Assembly: GCA_910588245.1 (NCBI GenBank)
Contig: CAJUQP010000006.1
Location: forward strand, 1-64,000
Source of the DNA: an uncultured Muribaculaceae bacterium
Lineage (GTDB): Bacteria > Bacteroidota > Bacteroidia > Bacteroidales > Muribaculaceae
Reading direction: 5' to 3'
DNA: 64,000 nt
Both the position numbers and the translations under genes were made by a program. Positions within the stretch are counted from its first letter, which is position 1, and each line of letters begins with the position of its first letter. Below are positions 36,412 through 45,676 of the stretch, in pieces. The notes beneath the pieces are model-generated. The model saw nothing but the letters and a program-made list of their open reading frames with translations. It was not told the DNA's origin and made no database searches.

Positions 36412-37567
36412 TGATATTGAATATAAAACCCATCTGCCCCTTGCCAAACCCGAGATCGATCCTCACATTGGAATTCTTCTTGAACTCCCATCTGTAGCCG
36501 ATCCCGCCGTTGGGGAGCACTCGTTCCCATTTGAACGCGGTAAATTTAGGGAACACCGACCCCATCCCGGCCCATAAAACGATACCGCTCCTATGCCACA
36601 CATGCTGGCGTATCTCGACTGTGGCATCGGTCTCCATCCGGTCGGAATACTGCCCCTCATAATAGCCTCTCATGCTCTGCGAGCCTCCGAAAGTGGGAAG
36701 CATCGTCCATGGCACATCGCCTCCATACGTCAGGGCGCAATGCAGACGCAAAGCCAAAACCGATCCGCGCCACATAGGGGTATAAACCGAAGTGAATGCC
36801 CGCGTCATCATGAACGCTCCTCGCTTATTACCCAGAAATTTCGGGAAAAACTTCTGAGAAAGCGCCACATGCACACCCTTTGACGGGGCCGTTGTGTTGT
36901 CGCGGGTATCGAGCGAGACTGCCAGTCCGGGACCGAAATTGGCAACCGCGAGTTCCTGTCCATCCCACCTCCATGGTTCCGTCACTTTTCTGGCTCCGGC
37001 CCAGTTTATGTCGACGGTGGGACCTATGAAGAAATCACCCCCTATCCTGTAGAGATACTCCAGATCAGCAGAAAACGACAGCCGGGTGTATTTCGTATAG
37101 TTGTCGTTATCGCGCGCCATCTCATATCCTATACCCCAGAATCTCCTTGGATTATGTGTGAAGAACACATCATAGTTCAGGCGGCTGCGATCGTTGTGGA
37201 ACATCTGCATGCCTCTTACGCCAACCACTATGAAACCGTTGGTCGTGATATCGAAATAGAGCGACACCTCACTCTGCATGCGTCTGTTGCGCAGACTGTC
37301 TGTGACGGGCATCCCGTAGACTCCCGAAGCGACTATCCCCACACCGAGACCGCTGTCTGACGAATAGTGAGGGCCGCCTATAAAGGATATGTCAAACCGT
37401 CCGTCATCCCTCGGCACATTCGAGGTCCGGAAATAATCAATCACTGAGGAGAAGACATTGCCCTTAACGCTTTCTGTCGGAGATACCGTGTCATTGCGCT
37501 CATTTTCTGATGCAAGACACTGATGCGCGATCATCAGCATATGGAAGCATAACAATAGTCTAAACAT
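36398..37567 (-). CDS. Omp85/BamA-like outer membrane barrel without POTRA domains
   Basis: 389 residues: signal peptide (about 1-19), short linker, then a 16-strand surface-antigen-type barrel. Typical Omp85 elements are SLDTRDNTTAPSKGVHV, the GGSQSMRGYYEGQYSDRM block near residue 300 (the RGY element of strand and lid loop) and a C-terminal strand with aromatic end (GFIFNINEAF). POTRA repeats are absent, so it is not BamA itself. It lies upstream of, and overlaps, the phosphoethanolamine transferase-like gene. Function unknown. Confidence 0.8.
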   Translation of the reverse strand: MFRLLLCFHMLMIAHQCLASENERNDTVSPTESVKGNVFSSVIDYFRTSNVPRDDGRFDISFIGGPHYSSDSGLGVGIVASGVYGMPVTDSLRNRRMQSEVSLYFDITTNGFIVVGVRGMQMFHNDRSRLNYDVFFTHNPRRFWGIGYEMARDNDNYTKYTRLSFSADLEYLYRIGGDFFIGPTVDINWAGARKVTEPWRWDGQELAVANFGPGLAVSLDTRDNTTAPSKGVHVALSQKFFPKFLGNKRGAFMMTRAFTSVYTPMWRGSVLALRLHCALTYGGDVPWTMLPTFGGSQSMRGYYEGQYSDRMETDATVEIRQHVWHRSGIVLWAGMGSVFPKFTAFKWERVLPNGGIGYRWEFKKNSNVRIDLGFGKGQMGFIFNINEAF

Positions 37568-38041
37568 AAACGGACAGTATATGGCACAGTCCTGAGTCAG
37601 CCATCATTGACCGATCGCCGATCAGACCTGCCGGAAAATCTCTGCAAAGTAAACAATAAAAAACGTGATTTGCCAACCCCATAAGACTTTCAGAACAATT
37701 TTCCAACCTTTCAGATTACTGCCGGCAATCGTGACACCGTCCAACATAAGAGATAGTGAAAGGTACTCCCATTATCCGCAAGACAGACTTACTCACGCAT
37801 CCATATCATTCATATCACTGACCTTCAATATAATACTTCTCACTCATGCTATGTATGATCCTTAGAAAAACAGACCTTACATCGGGTAACCGCCATATCC
37901 GCCATGAATTTGAGTAAAGGAACATTTAGACCAATTCATTTGTTTTTAATGCAAATCCAATCCTACACCGGGAAGCTGCAGGAGTGATAAAGGGGAAAAT
38001 ATCCTGCAGCCGCTATAAACTTATTTAATGCTAAAAATCAT
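37568..38041. other. Gene-free divergent region
   Basis: 474 bp without a convincing gene. A TTACTTTG element on the minus strand near 37645 may belong to the Omp85-like gene. A 9-bp inverted repeat (37975-37983 with 38002-38010, GCTGCAGGA/TCCTGCAGC) lies 31 bp before the DUF3943 gene and could form an mRNA leader hairpin. Confidence 0.4.
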
Positions 38042-38880
38042 ATGAGACTGTCGATATTAATATTGTCTCTTCTCCTTATCCTGCCTGCGACAGCAGCTCC
38101 AGAAATCCGTTGTCAGGATCTGACCCTGCGGACAGAAGCGGTTATTCCTGATACGGTAAGGATCGAGGGAATTCTTGAGGAAGGGCCGCAACTCGCCAGA
38201 ATCAGCAATTCAATCTATGCATATCCTTATTCGTTTACCGGTCGCCATCCCGACTGGAAGCGTCTGTGGGTCAACACTGCAGTGCTTACAGGAGCTTTTG
38301 TAGGCACGTTGCTGGTGCTCGAATGTCTGCCGGAAGATGCCACGTCATGGAACCGTGCCGCCCTTCAGGAAGTCCCTCTTTTCAAACGCTGGCGCGAACA
38401 TGTGGTGGAGGAGGGTCCTGAAGGGATCACGACAAATTCATATTCAACTATGTGCTCCATCCATATGCGGGAGCCGCCTATTACATGGCTGCCCGAAGCT
38501 GCGGGTTCAACGCATGGCAGTCGCTGCTATATTGCTCCATAATATCCAATGTTGGTTGGGAATATGGCATAGAGGCTTTCATGGAACGCCCTTCAGTACA
38601 GGACCTTCTCATAACTCCCCTTGTCGGGAGCGCGATCGGAGAATGCTTCTACAGGATAAAACGGCATATAGTATGCAATGACTATACGCTCTGGGGATCG
38701 AAAGTCTTCGGGAATGTGGTGGCTTTTCTCGTGGATCCGGTCAACGAGGTTATCGATCTTTTCCGGGGAAGCCCCACGCGTGGACTATATAAGAGCAAAC
38801 GTCGCATGAAGATTGAAAGCTCACTGATGCCCGACCTTTACAGAGGTGGGATGAGGATGTCGGTGACACTCACTTTCTGA
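38042..38880 (+). pseudogene. DUF3943-like gene broken by a one-base frameshift
   Basis: The first frame (38042 onward) encodes a signal peptide and PDWKRLWVNTAVLTGAFVG, then loses sense after VVEEGPE. The second frame resumes with DKFIFNYVLHPYAGAAYY, then GFNAWQSLLYCSIISNVGWEYGIE, ERPSVQDLLITPLVGSAIGE, all characteristic of DUF3943 membrane proteins. Adding one base between 38422 and 38423 (GAA-GGG to GAA-TGG-G) would read PEWDHDKF and restore one protein of about 279 residues. So this is either a recent pseudogene or a single-base sequence error. Both halves look well preserved, which favours a recent event. Confidence 0.8.
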
Positions 38881-38902
38881 CAATAGGCAATCATTCTATA
38901 TT

Positions 38903-38932
38903 GACGCAGGCGGCCTCCCGGTCGCCTGCGTC
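38903..38932. terminator. Hairpin between convergent genes
   Basis: GACGCAGGCG and CGCCTGCGTC (38903-38912, 38923-38932) pair perfectly over 10 bp and may extend by three more. There is no strong T-tract. It lies between the DUF3943 gene and the minus-strand phosphate transporter. Confidence 0.5.
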
Positions 38933-39013
38933 GCTGTTTACCATGATTTTTCACCATCTTTGGAAATAGTATCTTTCAATGCGCCGACTTTCCAAGGTTG
39001 CCGGCGAAATATA

Positions 39014-41296
39014 TTATCCTTCGGCCTGAAGCATGTGCTTGCGGCTTGAATAATCGTTGCTTATCATCTTGGCATAAGCCCTGAGATATTTCCTGAGTCC
39101 GGAAACCATCTCCTGCGTCTCCTGTAGCACGTTGAGATACACATAAAGCACAGTCATCGTCGAGGTATCCCCTTCCCGGAGATGGTCATAAAGACTGTGA
39201 TACGTATCGGATATCATATCCTTGATCTCATCGCAATGGCGTCGGAGAAGGTTGACTCCGTCAATGGCTGAACTGTCTACCATCGAAATGGTATCATTGA
39301 AGAGAATCGTCACTTTCTCCTTTATCACAGCAAGCTCCTCGACATAACGCTTTGGCAGGGGATTGAAATTGTTCTCCACATGCTCTTTGCAGATCTCGTT
39401 GATACGACGGAGATTGTAGAGCATAGACATGCAGCTGTTGTTGCCGAGATAGAACCAGGTGCTTTTCTCTATAGCTGTGGCATGGTTGAGCTGGCGCAGA
39501 CATAGGGTCTCCTTTCTGCGGGCATTCTTTAGGCCACGCTTCCAGTTCTCGATACTCTTGTCCATCTTTCCGAGCGCACCCACATTATCAGCCATGAAGG
39601 CCCGGGTGGTCTCACGGTAACATTCCTCGGCGAATGTCAGGAACTTCTCCTGCTGCCCGTTCAGATAAAGAAGAAACATCGGCCAGACCTGCTCGGTGTC
39701 TTTAGTCGACAGGATAGCCTGGAAAAGGGTGTCGCCCTCCTCCTCGGCCTTCTTTGCATTGAACCTCCGATTGCTTCTGATGATCAATATGACAGTCACG
39801 ACAGCCAGCGCGAACATCACCCACAGGCCCCCGAGATGCATGAGCAGCACGATGATCGCCGCTCCGAAAAAGGCCACACCCGCTGTGATAAACCATCCGC
39901 CGATCACAGATATCACTCCTGTGATACGGAACACGGCGCTTTCCCGGCCCCAGGCCCTGTCGGCAAGCGATGTGCCCATAGCCACCATAAATGTGACAAA
40001 AGTCGTGGACAAAGGTAGTTTGAGCGAAGTGCCGACTGCGATGAGGGCGCCTGCGAGCACAAGATTGACCGAGCCTCTGACAAGATCGAAAGCCGCTCCC
40101 TGATCCATGATCGCCTCATCGGCGTCGAAACGGCGGTTGAACCATCTTCTGACCTTCACCGGAGTGACCTTCCTCACCCAAGCTACAATCGAAAGCGACC
40201 ACCTCACGAGCCGGCGTGCGATACGGGAGGAACCAAACATCTCGTCGCCGGCATTGCGGCTGCCGAGCCCGATCTCGGTCTGCGCCACCTTACGCGCTTT
40301 TTTTGAAGTAGACAGTGAAACAACCATCATCACTCCGGCGCCTATGAGAAACCATATCGATGTGTCGGAAGGGCCGTTAAGCGAACCCATAAGGAACGAT
40401 GACGGATCACCGTTGCCGTTGGCGATATAGTCCTGATATGCGGAGAGGCCGGTCAGCGGCACTCCTATGAAGTTGACGAGGTCATTGCCTGCAAAAGCCA
40501 TGGCAAGGGCGAAAGTGCCCATCAGCACCACAACTTTCAGCACATTAACCTTCAGCATGTGGAGCACCTGCATGAGCACCGTGAAGCCGCCCAGGCAGCA
40601 TGCTATGATGACGCCTGTGTGGGTATTGATCCAGGCTTTCACTTCCGGCGTCATGAACGTAAGGTCTTTAGCCCCCTTGATAAGGAGGAAATAGACTATG
40701 GCCGTGGCGCATATGCCTCCGAATATGCCGATCTTCCATTTAAGCCTGCTCTTATAATTGAAGGAGAAGATCGTGCGAGTAAGAAACTGCACCACCGTGC
40801 CGAAAACGAACGCTATGGCGACCGAAAGGAATATGCCGAGAATCACCGACAATGCCTTCTCAGTGTTAAGCATGTCGTTGAATCCGAGACCGGTCTCATC
40901 GGAAGCCATCTTCAGGAGCGACACCACAAATGTGGCTCCGAGAAGCTCAAACACCATCGAGACTGTCGTGGAAGTCGGCATTCCCAGAGAGTTAAACACG
41001 TCAAGCAGGATAATGTCGGTCACCATCACCGCCATGAATATGCACACGAGATCATAGAACGAGAACTGCTCGGGACGGAATATGCCATGGCGCGCTATGT
41101 CCATCATTCCGTTGCTCATCGCCGCTCCTATGAATACTCCTATCGAGGCAATGATGAGGACTTTCTTGAACGACGCCGCCTTCGATCCGATGGCCGAATT
41201 AAGGAAGTTGACCGCGTCATTGCTCACCCCGACCGTAAGGTCGAAGATGGCGAGCATGAAAAGAAAAACTACTACACAAAGAAATAATATCTCCAT
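39014..41296 (-). CDS. PiT-family inorganic phosphate transporter with PhoU-like C-terminus
   Basis: 760 residues from ATG 41296. Two PiT repeats are seen: GVSNDAVNFLNSAIGSKAAS with the conserved GxNDxxN-type motif near residue 25, and AGNDLVNFIGVPLTG near 270. Further membrane segments run to about 520. The last 220 residues are a soluble, helical, PhoU-like region (WPMFLLYLNGQQEKFLTFAE onward). PiT proteins move metal-phosphate with protons or sodium, and the PhoU-like tail suggests control by phosphate state. It lies 144 bp downstream of a PhoR/PhoB-like pair on the same strand. Confidence 0.9.
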   Translation of the reverse strand: MEILFLCVVVFLFMLAIFDLTVGVSNDAVNFLNSAIGSKAASFKKVLIIASIGVFIGAAMSNGMMDIARHGIFRPEQFSFYDLVCIFMAVMVTDIILLDVFNSLGMPTSTTVSMVFELLGATFVVSLLKMASDETGLGFNDMLNTEKALSVILGIFLSVAIAFVFGTVVQFLTRTIFSFNYKSRLKWKIGIFGGICATAIVYFLLIKGAKDLTFMTPEVKAWINTHTGVIIACCLGGFTVLMQVLHMLKVNVLKVVVLMGTFALAMAFAGNDLVNFIGVPLTGLSAYQDYIANGNGDPSSFLMGSLNGPSDTSIWFLIGAGVMMVVSLSTSKKARKVAQTEIGLGSRNAGDEMFGSSRIARRLVRWSLSIVAWVRKVTPVKVRRWFNRRFDADEAIMDQGAAFDLVRGSVNLVLAGALIAVGTSLKLPLSTTFVTFMVAMGTSLADRAWGRESAVFRITGVISVIGGWFITAGVAFFGAAIIVLLMHLGGLWVMFALAVVTVILIIRSNRRFNAKKAEEEGDTLFQAILSTKDTEQVWPMFLLYLNGQQEKFLTFAEECYRETTRAFMADNVGALGKMDKSIENWKRGLKNARRKETLCLRQLNHATAIEKSTWFYLGNNSCMSMLYNLRRINEICKEHVENNFNPLPKRYVEELAVIKEKVTILFNDTISMVDSSAIDGVNLLRRHCDEIKDMISDTYHSLYDHLREGDTSTMTVLYVYLNVLQETQEMVSGLRKYLRAYAKMISNDYSSRKHMLQAEG

Positions 41297-41440
41297 ACAT
41301 CGAATTTTACGGGTCAGTGCGGTCAGCTGGCCTATGGCGGCGCGTCTCTGGAGCACTGGCGCTGTTTATCCGATGCAAAATAAGAGTTTTTTTATTTCAT
41401 AAATGTTTCAAATATATGAAGTGATTGTTAAGAGCGCGCT

Positions 41441-42910
41441 CTAAGAGAGCGTCTCATCCGCGGCTGCATTGTCAAGGATCATGCCGAGTGTGAAGGTGAA
41501 ACGCAGTCCCCCCTCCGGTCTGTTGTCCACCGAGATCGAGCCTCCGTGCCACAATACCCCGTTCTTTACGATGGCCAGGCCGAGTCCCGTTCCCCCGAGA
41601 TTTCTCGATCTTCCTTTGTCTATGCGGTAGAATCGTTCGAACAGATGTGGCAGATGCTCCTCAGGCACTCCTGTGCCGTTGTCCTGGAAGATCACACATA
41701 GTCTGTCGCCTGTCCTGCGACCGCAAACCTCAACCTCGCTTGCTCCGGAATAGGCTATGGCGTTCGACATGAGATTTCTGAATATTGAGTAAATGAGTGT
41801 CTGGTTGCCCGACACAATGAAACCACTGTCCATGTGTGTCACGATTGCCATACCCTTTCCATGGGCCTCTTCGGTAAACTCCTCCTCCACCTCCGCGACG
41901 ATCTCCCCGACATCCACAGGCTCCCTGGCGATGCTCTCCCCTCCGTCCTCGAGCCTTGTGACCATGGCCACGTCGTCGAGAAGCCGGCGCAGCCGGATGT
42001 TGGCAGAATAGCACCTCTGGAGGAAATCCCGGCGTTTGTCGGCCGGGATATCTTCATGTTCGAGCAATGTTTCCAGACACACCTGCATGGAAGCCACGGG
42101 AGTCTTTAACTCATGATTGATGTTGTTGGTCAGCTGGCGCTTTATGCGGATCTTCTCACGCTCCTCGCGAAGAGCCGCCCGATGCTCCCTGTCGCGGTCG
42201 GCGAGGGCCTGCTGCAGCCGGGCGTATAGGCGCACGACATGACTGGATATGTCGCCGAGCTCATCATGCGGGAAAGGCTCGGTGTCGTATATCTTTTCCC
42301 CTTTCTCAGCCTTACGGGTGAACTGGCGAAGACGCTCTATGTTGACCCCTATCCTGTGGGTGGCAAAATAACCCACGACACACATCGCCGCCGTGATGCC
42401 CACCATCACCCAAAGGAATCCGTAGTCGGCGGAAAGAAGCTGCATGAGCGACACGGAATATGGCACAGCCGTCCTCACTATATACTCCCCGTCGCTCTTG
42501 GCAGAATAGAAATAAGTCAATCCGGTGCTCTCGCTATGGCGTCTGATGGAGAAGCCCTCACCGTTCCTCATGGCATCGGCGATCTCCTTCCGGCCCGAAT
42601 GGTCACTGCCCGGCAGTGAATCATGCGAATTGTCGTAGATCAATTTTCCATGCCGGTCAATTACGCTGATACGCATATCCGGAAACTGCGACGGAATCAC
42701 TATCTCCCCGACAGGAACTCCGTCGGAAAGCTTCTTGAATATCCTGTCGTTGACTATCTGGAGCTGGGCGTTAAGTTCAGACACCTTGAATGCCTTCTCC
42801 CTCATATATTGATAGGATGCGAAGCAGGCCACAAGTATGACGGAATACACTACAAGCCCTGTGAAAAGCTTGCGGTGGAAAGTAAGTCTATTCGATGAAT
42901 CCATAGCCAT
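41441..42910 (-). CDS. PhoR-like sensor histidine kinase
   Basis: 489 residues. TM1 is at about 16-36, the periplasmic sensor at about 40-160 and TM2 at about 165-187, followed by a HAMP-like stretch (FTRKAEKGEKIYDTEPFPHDE). The dimerisation domain has NNINHELKTPVASMQ (phospho-His near 266). The ATPase domain has NLMSNAIAYS, DNGTGVPEEHL and GGTGLGLAIVK. It overlaps the regulator gene by 23 nt. Its position before a PiT phosphate transporter suggests phosphate sensing, though the signal is not shown by sequence. Confidence 0.92.
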   Translation of the reverse strand: MAMDSSNRLTFHRKLFTGLVVYSVILVACFASYQYMREKAFKVSELNAQLQIVNDRIFKKLSDGVPVGEIVIPSQFPDMRISVIDRHGKLIYDNSHDSLPGSDHSGRKEIADAMRNGEGFSIRRHSESTGLTYFYSAKSDGEYIVRTAVPYSVSLMQLLSADYGFLWVMVGITAAMCVVGYFATHRIGVNIERLRQFTRKAEKGEKIYDTEPFPHDELGDISSHVVRLYARLQQALADRDREHRAALREEREKIRIKRQLTNNINHELKTPVASMQVCLETLLEHEDIPADKRRDFLQRCYSANIRLRRLLDDVAMVTRLEDGGESIAREPVDVGEIVAEVEEEFTEEAHGKGMAIVTHMDSGFIVSGNQTLIYSIFRNLMSNAIAYSGASEVEVCGRRTGDRLCVIFQDNGTGVPEEHLPHLFERFYRIDKGRSRNLGGTGLGLAIVKNGVLWHGGSISVDNRPEGGLRFTFTLGMILDNAAADETLS

Positions 42911-43580
42911 AGCCCGGTCGTGTCACTATATGTTTGCTGTAATCTCCAAGTTTTGAACGCAGACGGGTGATGTTGACATCGACGACCCTGTCGAGCACCA
43001 CCACTTCCTCTGGCCAAACCCTCTTCAGAAGCTCCGCTCGGGAAAAAATCCTGCCGCGGTTGCCGAGGAAGAGAGTGAGAATCTCGAATTCCTTTCGAGG
43101 CATCCTGACCTCCTTACCGTCGATCTGGCAGGTCTTCTCCTCCTGCGATACCCTCAGCGATCCGTATTCGAGCACGGAGGCATGCCGCCCCTGTCGTTCA
43201 CCGCCTCCGGCACGCCGCAACACGCTTCTGACTCTGGCAAGCACATTCCTGATTGAATATGGCTTGGTGATGTAGTCGTCCGCACCCATGTCAAGACCCG
43301 CCACCATATCCTCCTCAGAGTCTTTAGCCGTGCAGAAGATAACAGGTATATTCATGGTAGACTCGCGCTTTTTGAGGATCGCAGCCAGTTGCGTCCCGCT
43401 GATCTCGCCCATCATCACGTCGAGAAGTATGAGCGAATATACTGAGAGGTCGAGCGTAAGTGCGTCTTCAGCACTCAATGCCACGTCTACCTCATATCCT
43501 TCCGCCTCCAGATTGAAGCGGAGCGCCTCACAGAGAGTCTCCTCATCGTCAACCACAAGTATTTTTATCTTGTCGACCAT
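42888..43580 (-). CDS. PhoB/OmpR-family response regulator
   Basis: 230 residues from ATG 43580; the upstream frame extension is not family-like. The receiver has DDEETL, phospho-acceptor Asp in LILLDVMMGEISG (near residue 52) and K in DYITKPYS. The C-terminal winged helix has VRMPRKEFEILTLFLGNRG and VVDVNITRLRSKLGD. It ends in RPGYGYGFIE, overlapping the kinase start by 23 nt. Probable first gene of a regulator-kinase-transporter operon. Confidence 0.92.
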   Translation of the reverse strand: MVDKIKILVVDDEETLCEALRFNLEAEGYEVDVALSAEDALTLDLSVYSLILLDVMMGEISGTQLAAILKKRESTMNIPVIFCTAKDSEEDMVAGLDMGADDYITKPYSIRNVLARVRSVLRRAGGGERQGRHASVLEYGSLRVSQEEKTCQIDGKEVRMPRKEFEILTLFLGNRGRIFSRAELLKRVWPEEVVVLDRVVDVNITRLRSKLGDYSKHIVTRPGYGYGFIE

Positions 43581-43671
43581 ATCCCTTTTTGTGTTATGCC
43601 AATTGATGCCACTCCGGCCAAGATATAACGGCAACTTTTGCTATGGTGTTGCATACATTGGAAAAGAAAAT

Positions 43672-43700
43672 GACCGGCAGCCTGCTGACAGACCCCGGTC
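43672..43700 (-). terminator. Terminator after the M28 peptidase gene
   Basis: GACCGG (43672-43677) pairs with CCGGTC (43695-43700). On the minus strand the hairpin is followed by ATTTTCTTTTCC, and it lies 22 nt past the M28 stop. Confidence 0.5.
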
Positions 43701-43721
43701 AGATTGTTTTTCAACGATATT

Positions 43722-45341
43722 CTACTTCTCCACTTTTTTCACTTTCTTCATCTTTTTACTCTTCTTGGCATCCTGCGCGGGCTTAAACATTCCCTCGCGC
43801 GAGAGAAGATTGTCGAGATTAGCTATTCCGAGTGCGGCAAGAGCCGTCGCCACAGAGGTATATTCCTGATATTCGGGAATCTCCTTATTGTAAACATCCC
43901 TTTCCGTATGCCATATCTCGCCATAATCGAAATCATAACCTTTGAAATCTCTTGTCATGAAGGAATAGGTCGGCACACCCTCCACGGCGAAGACAGTCTC
44001 GTCAGATCCCCCAGTCTTCGTAGGCTTCACCCTTGGCTGAGCCTCGATGATCTCAAACGGATACTCATCGTTGATCCGGGGTATAGCAGCCGTGGCTTTC
44101 CTGATATCGTCGATCATGGCTTTCGGCACTCTCATGCCGACAGGAGGCGTAGGTCCGCCGTCGCGGTTGAAAAGCATTGATATCTTGTCCATCTGGTCTT
44201 TATGGGCATTGACATATGCCTTGGCTCCAAGAAGTCCGAACTCTTCGGCTGCGAAGGCTATGAACCGTATCGTGCGCCGCGGTCTGGCGCCCGACAGGGC
44301 AAGCAGACGCGCACTCTCCATGAGCGGCCCTATGCCCACTCCGCAGTCCACGCCTCCGGTCGCCACATCGTAGGCGTCAAGGTGTCCGCTTATGATCACA
44401 TATTCATCAGGAAACTCCGTGCCGGGAATCTCGGCTATCACTGAATGATATTTCACGGGCCCGAGCTTGAAATGGTTGCGTATATCGAATTCCAGCTGTA
44501 TGTCGTGACGCTCAGCCACGAGCTCCGCTATCTTGTCGAACTGGTGCTCGTCAAGCAGGATTTCCGGCTGTGTGGGGAGGCTGTCGAAAGTCATGTCGGG
44601 ATTATGCACTATCCCCCTGTCGTACAGACCGCGCAGTGGCACCTTGGCCTTCCTCACGAACCCGAGCGCTCCGGCCTCTATCATCTCCTTATAGAAGAGG
44701 GCCGGCTCCTCGCGATAGGGTTTCATCTTATGGTCGGTTCCTTTCGTCCAGTTCTCGTTCATCAAGGAGTCGTTGATTGCCGCGATACGTATGTTCTCGT
44801 TTTTCACGGCCTCCCTTATGGAATCACCTTTTGCTGTCTTGTCGATAGGCCAGCCGTTGACACTTCTTTCCGGGATAAGCACCCAGGCTCCTTTGAGGCG
44901 ATGCTTCATGCGATTGAACTGTCCCTGGGTGCGCGGCTCCATCACTACATGTCCGCGTTGCACTCCACGCGTACCCGACGTATAGGAGGGAGTGACGAAA
45001 TGGAGCGCCATCGGTCCGTCGCCACCTATGAGGCGTCCTGACCAGGGACCGCGGTTGAACCCTACAGGAACACTTCCGGCCTCCTCTGTCCAGGCCTTGA
45101 TGCCCCATTTCCCAAATTCATGAAGCATCCATTCGGCAGCGTTCTCATAAGCGTCAGAACCTACGGGACGCCCTCCGAATCTGTTGGTGAGCACATCGAG
45201 ATGATGCATCACACGGTTGTCATTTTTACCCATCTCAAGGATTTTATCCACAACCTGAGCATCGCGGAGAGAGTCTGACTGACCCAAGGCAGCCACGCAG
45301 CCCACCCAAAGGCAGACAAGGAATGTAAAGATCCGATTCAT
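43722..45341 (-). CDS. Secreted M28 family zinc aminopeptidase
   Basis: 539 residues from ATG 45341 with a signal peptide (about 1-20). A PA-like insert region (about 110-260) precedes the catalytic domain, where IISGHLDAYDVATGGVDCG supplies the first His and Asp ligands and FAAEEFGLLGAKAY the catalytic Glu pair; later ligands lie in FNRDGG and the histidine of EIWHTERD. It should release N-terminal amino acids from peptides outside the cytoplasm. A lysine-rich tail (KKSKKMKKVKKVEK) is unusual. A -7-like TAAATTTG lies at 45377-45384. Single gene. Confidence 0.87.
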   Translation of the reverse strand: MNRIFTFLVCLWVGCVAALGQSDSLRDAQVVDKILEMGKNDNRVMHHLDVLTNRFGGRPVGSDAYENAAEWMLHEFGKWGIKAWTEEAGSVPVGFNRGPWSGRLIGGDGPMALHFVTPSYTSGTRGVQRGHVVMEPRTQGQFNRMKHRLKGAWVLIPERSVNGWPIDKTAKGDSIREAVKNENIRIAAINDSLMNENWTKGTDHKMKPYREEPALFYKEMIEAGALGFVRKAKVPLRGLYDRGIVHNPDMTFDSLPTQPEILLDEHQFDKIAELVAERHDIQLEFDIRNHFKLGPVKYHSVIAEIPGTEFPDEYVIISGHLDAYDVATGGVDCGVGIGPLMESARLLALSGARPRRTIRFIAFAAEEFGLLGAKAYVNAHKDQMDKISMLFNRDGGPTPPVGMRVPKAMIDDIRKATAAIPRINDEYPFEIIEAQPRVKPTKTGGSDETVFAVEGVPTYSFMTRDFKGYDFDYGEIWHTERDVYNKEIPEYQEYTSVATALAALGIANLDNLLSREGMFKPAQDAKKSKKMKKVKKVEK

Positions 45342-45676
45342 ACTGTGTGTGTTAAATGGTAAGTTTTGAAGATTTGCAAATTTAACAAATATTTTCAAAT
45401 AATCACTGACATTTCAGCAAAATTGGATGATTAATCTTACAAAAACTTTTTTTCACCATGAAAAATACAAAAAAATCGGATGATGTAACATATGAAATGG
45501 TATTTGCTACACAGAAATGCCTTCCGAAGGAATAAAATCACGAACTTTGCGTGTCTCCTCTTTCACCACCTTTCCATTCCCCTTAAGCAGTAAGATCGTT
45601 TATGAGGCTGCAAAAGGAATCGGGAAGGGAACAGAAACTCAAAACCTGAATTCTAAACTTAACCTGACAGAATCAA
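45342..45676. other. Divergent region between M28 and GH115 genes
   Basis: No gene seen in 335 bp. It contains TAAATTTG on the minus strand (45377-45384) as candidate promoter for the M28 gene. I could not pick a clear promoter for GH115. The plus-strand open frame from 45517 runs out of frame into GH115 and is not credible. Confidence 0.4.

Noticed and set aside
40559..41287. 242-codon plus-strand open frame
   Set aside because: It lies wholly antisense to the PiT transporter gene, is rich in His, Arg and Glu as expected from a reversed frame, and matches no family.
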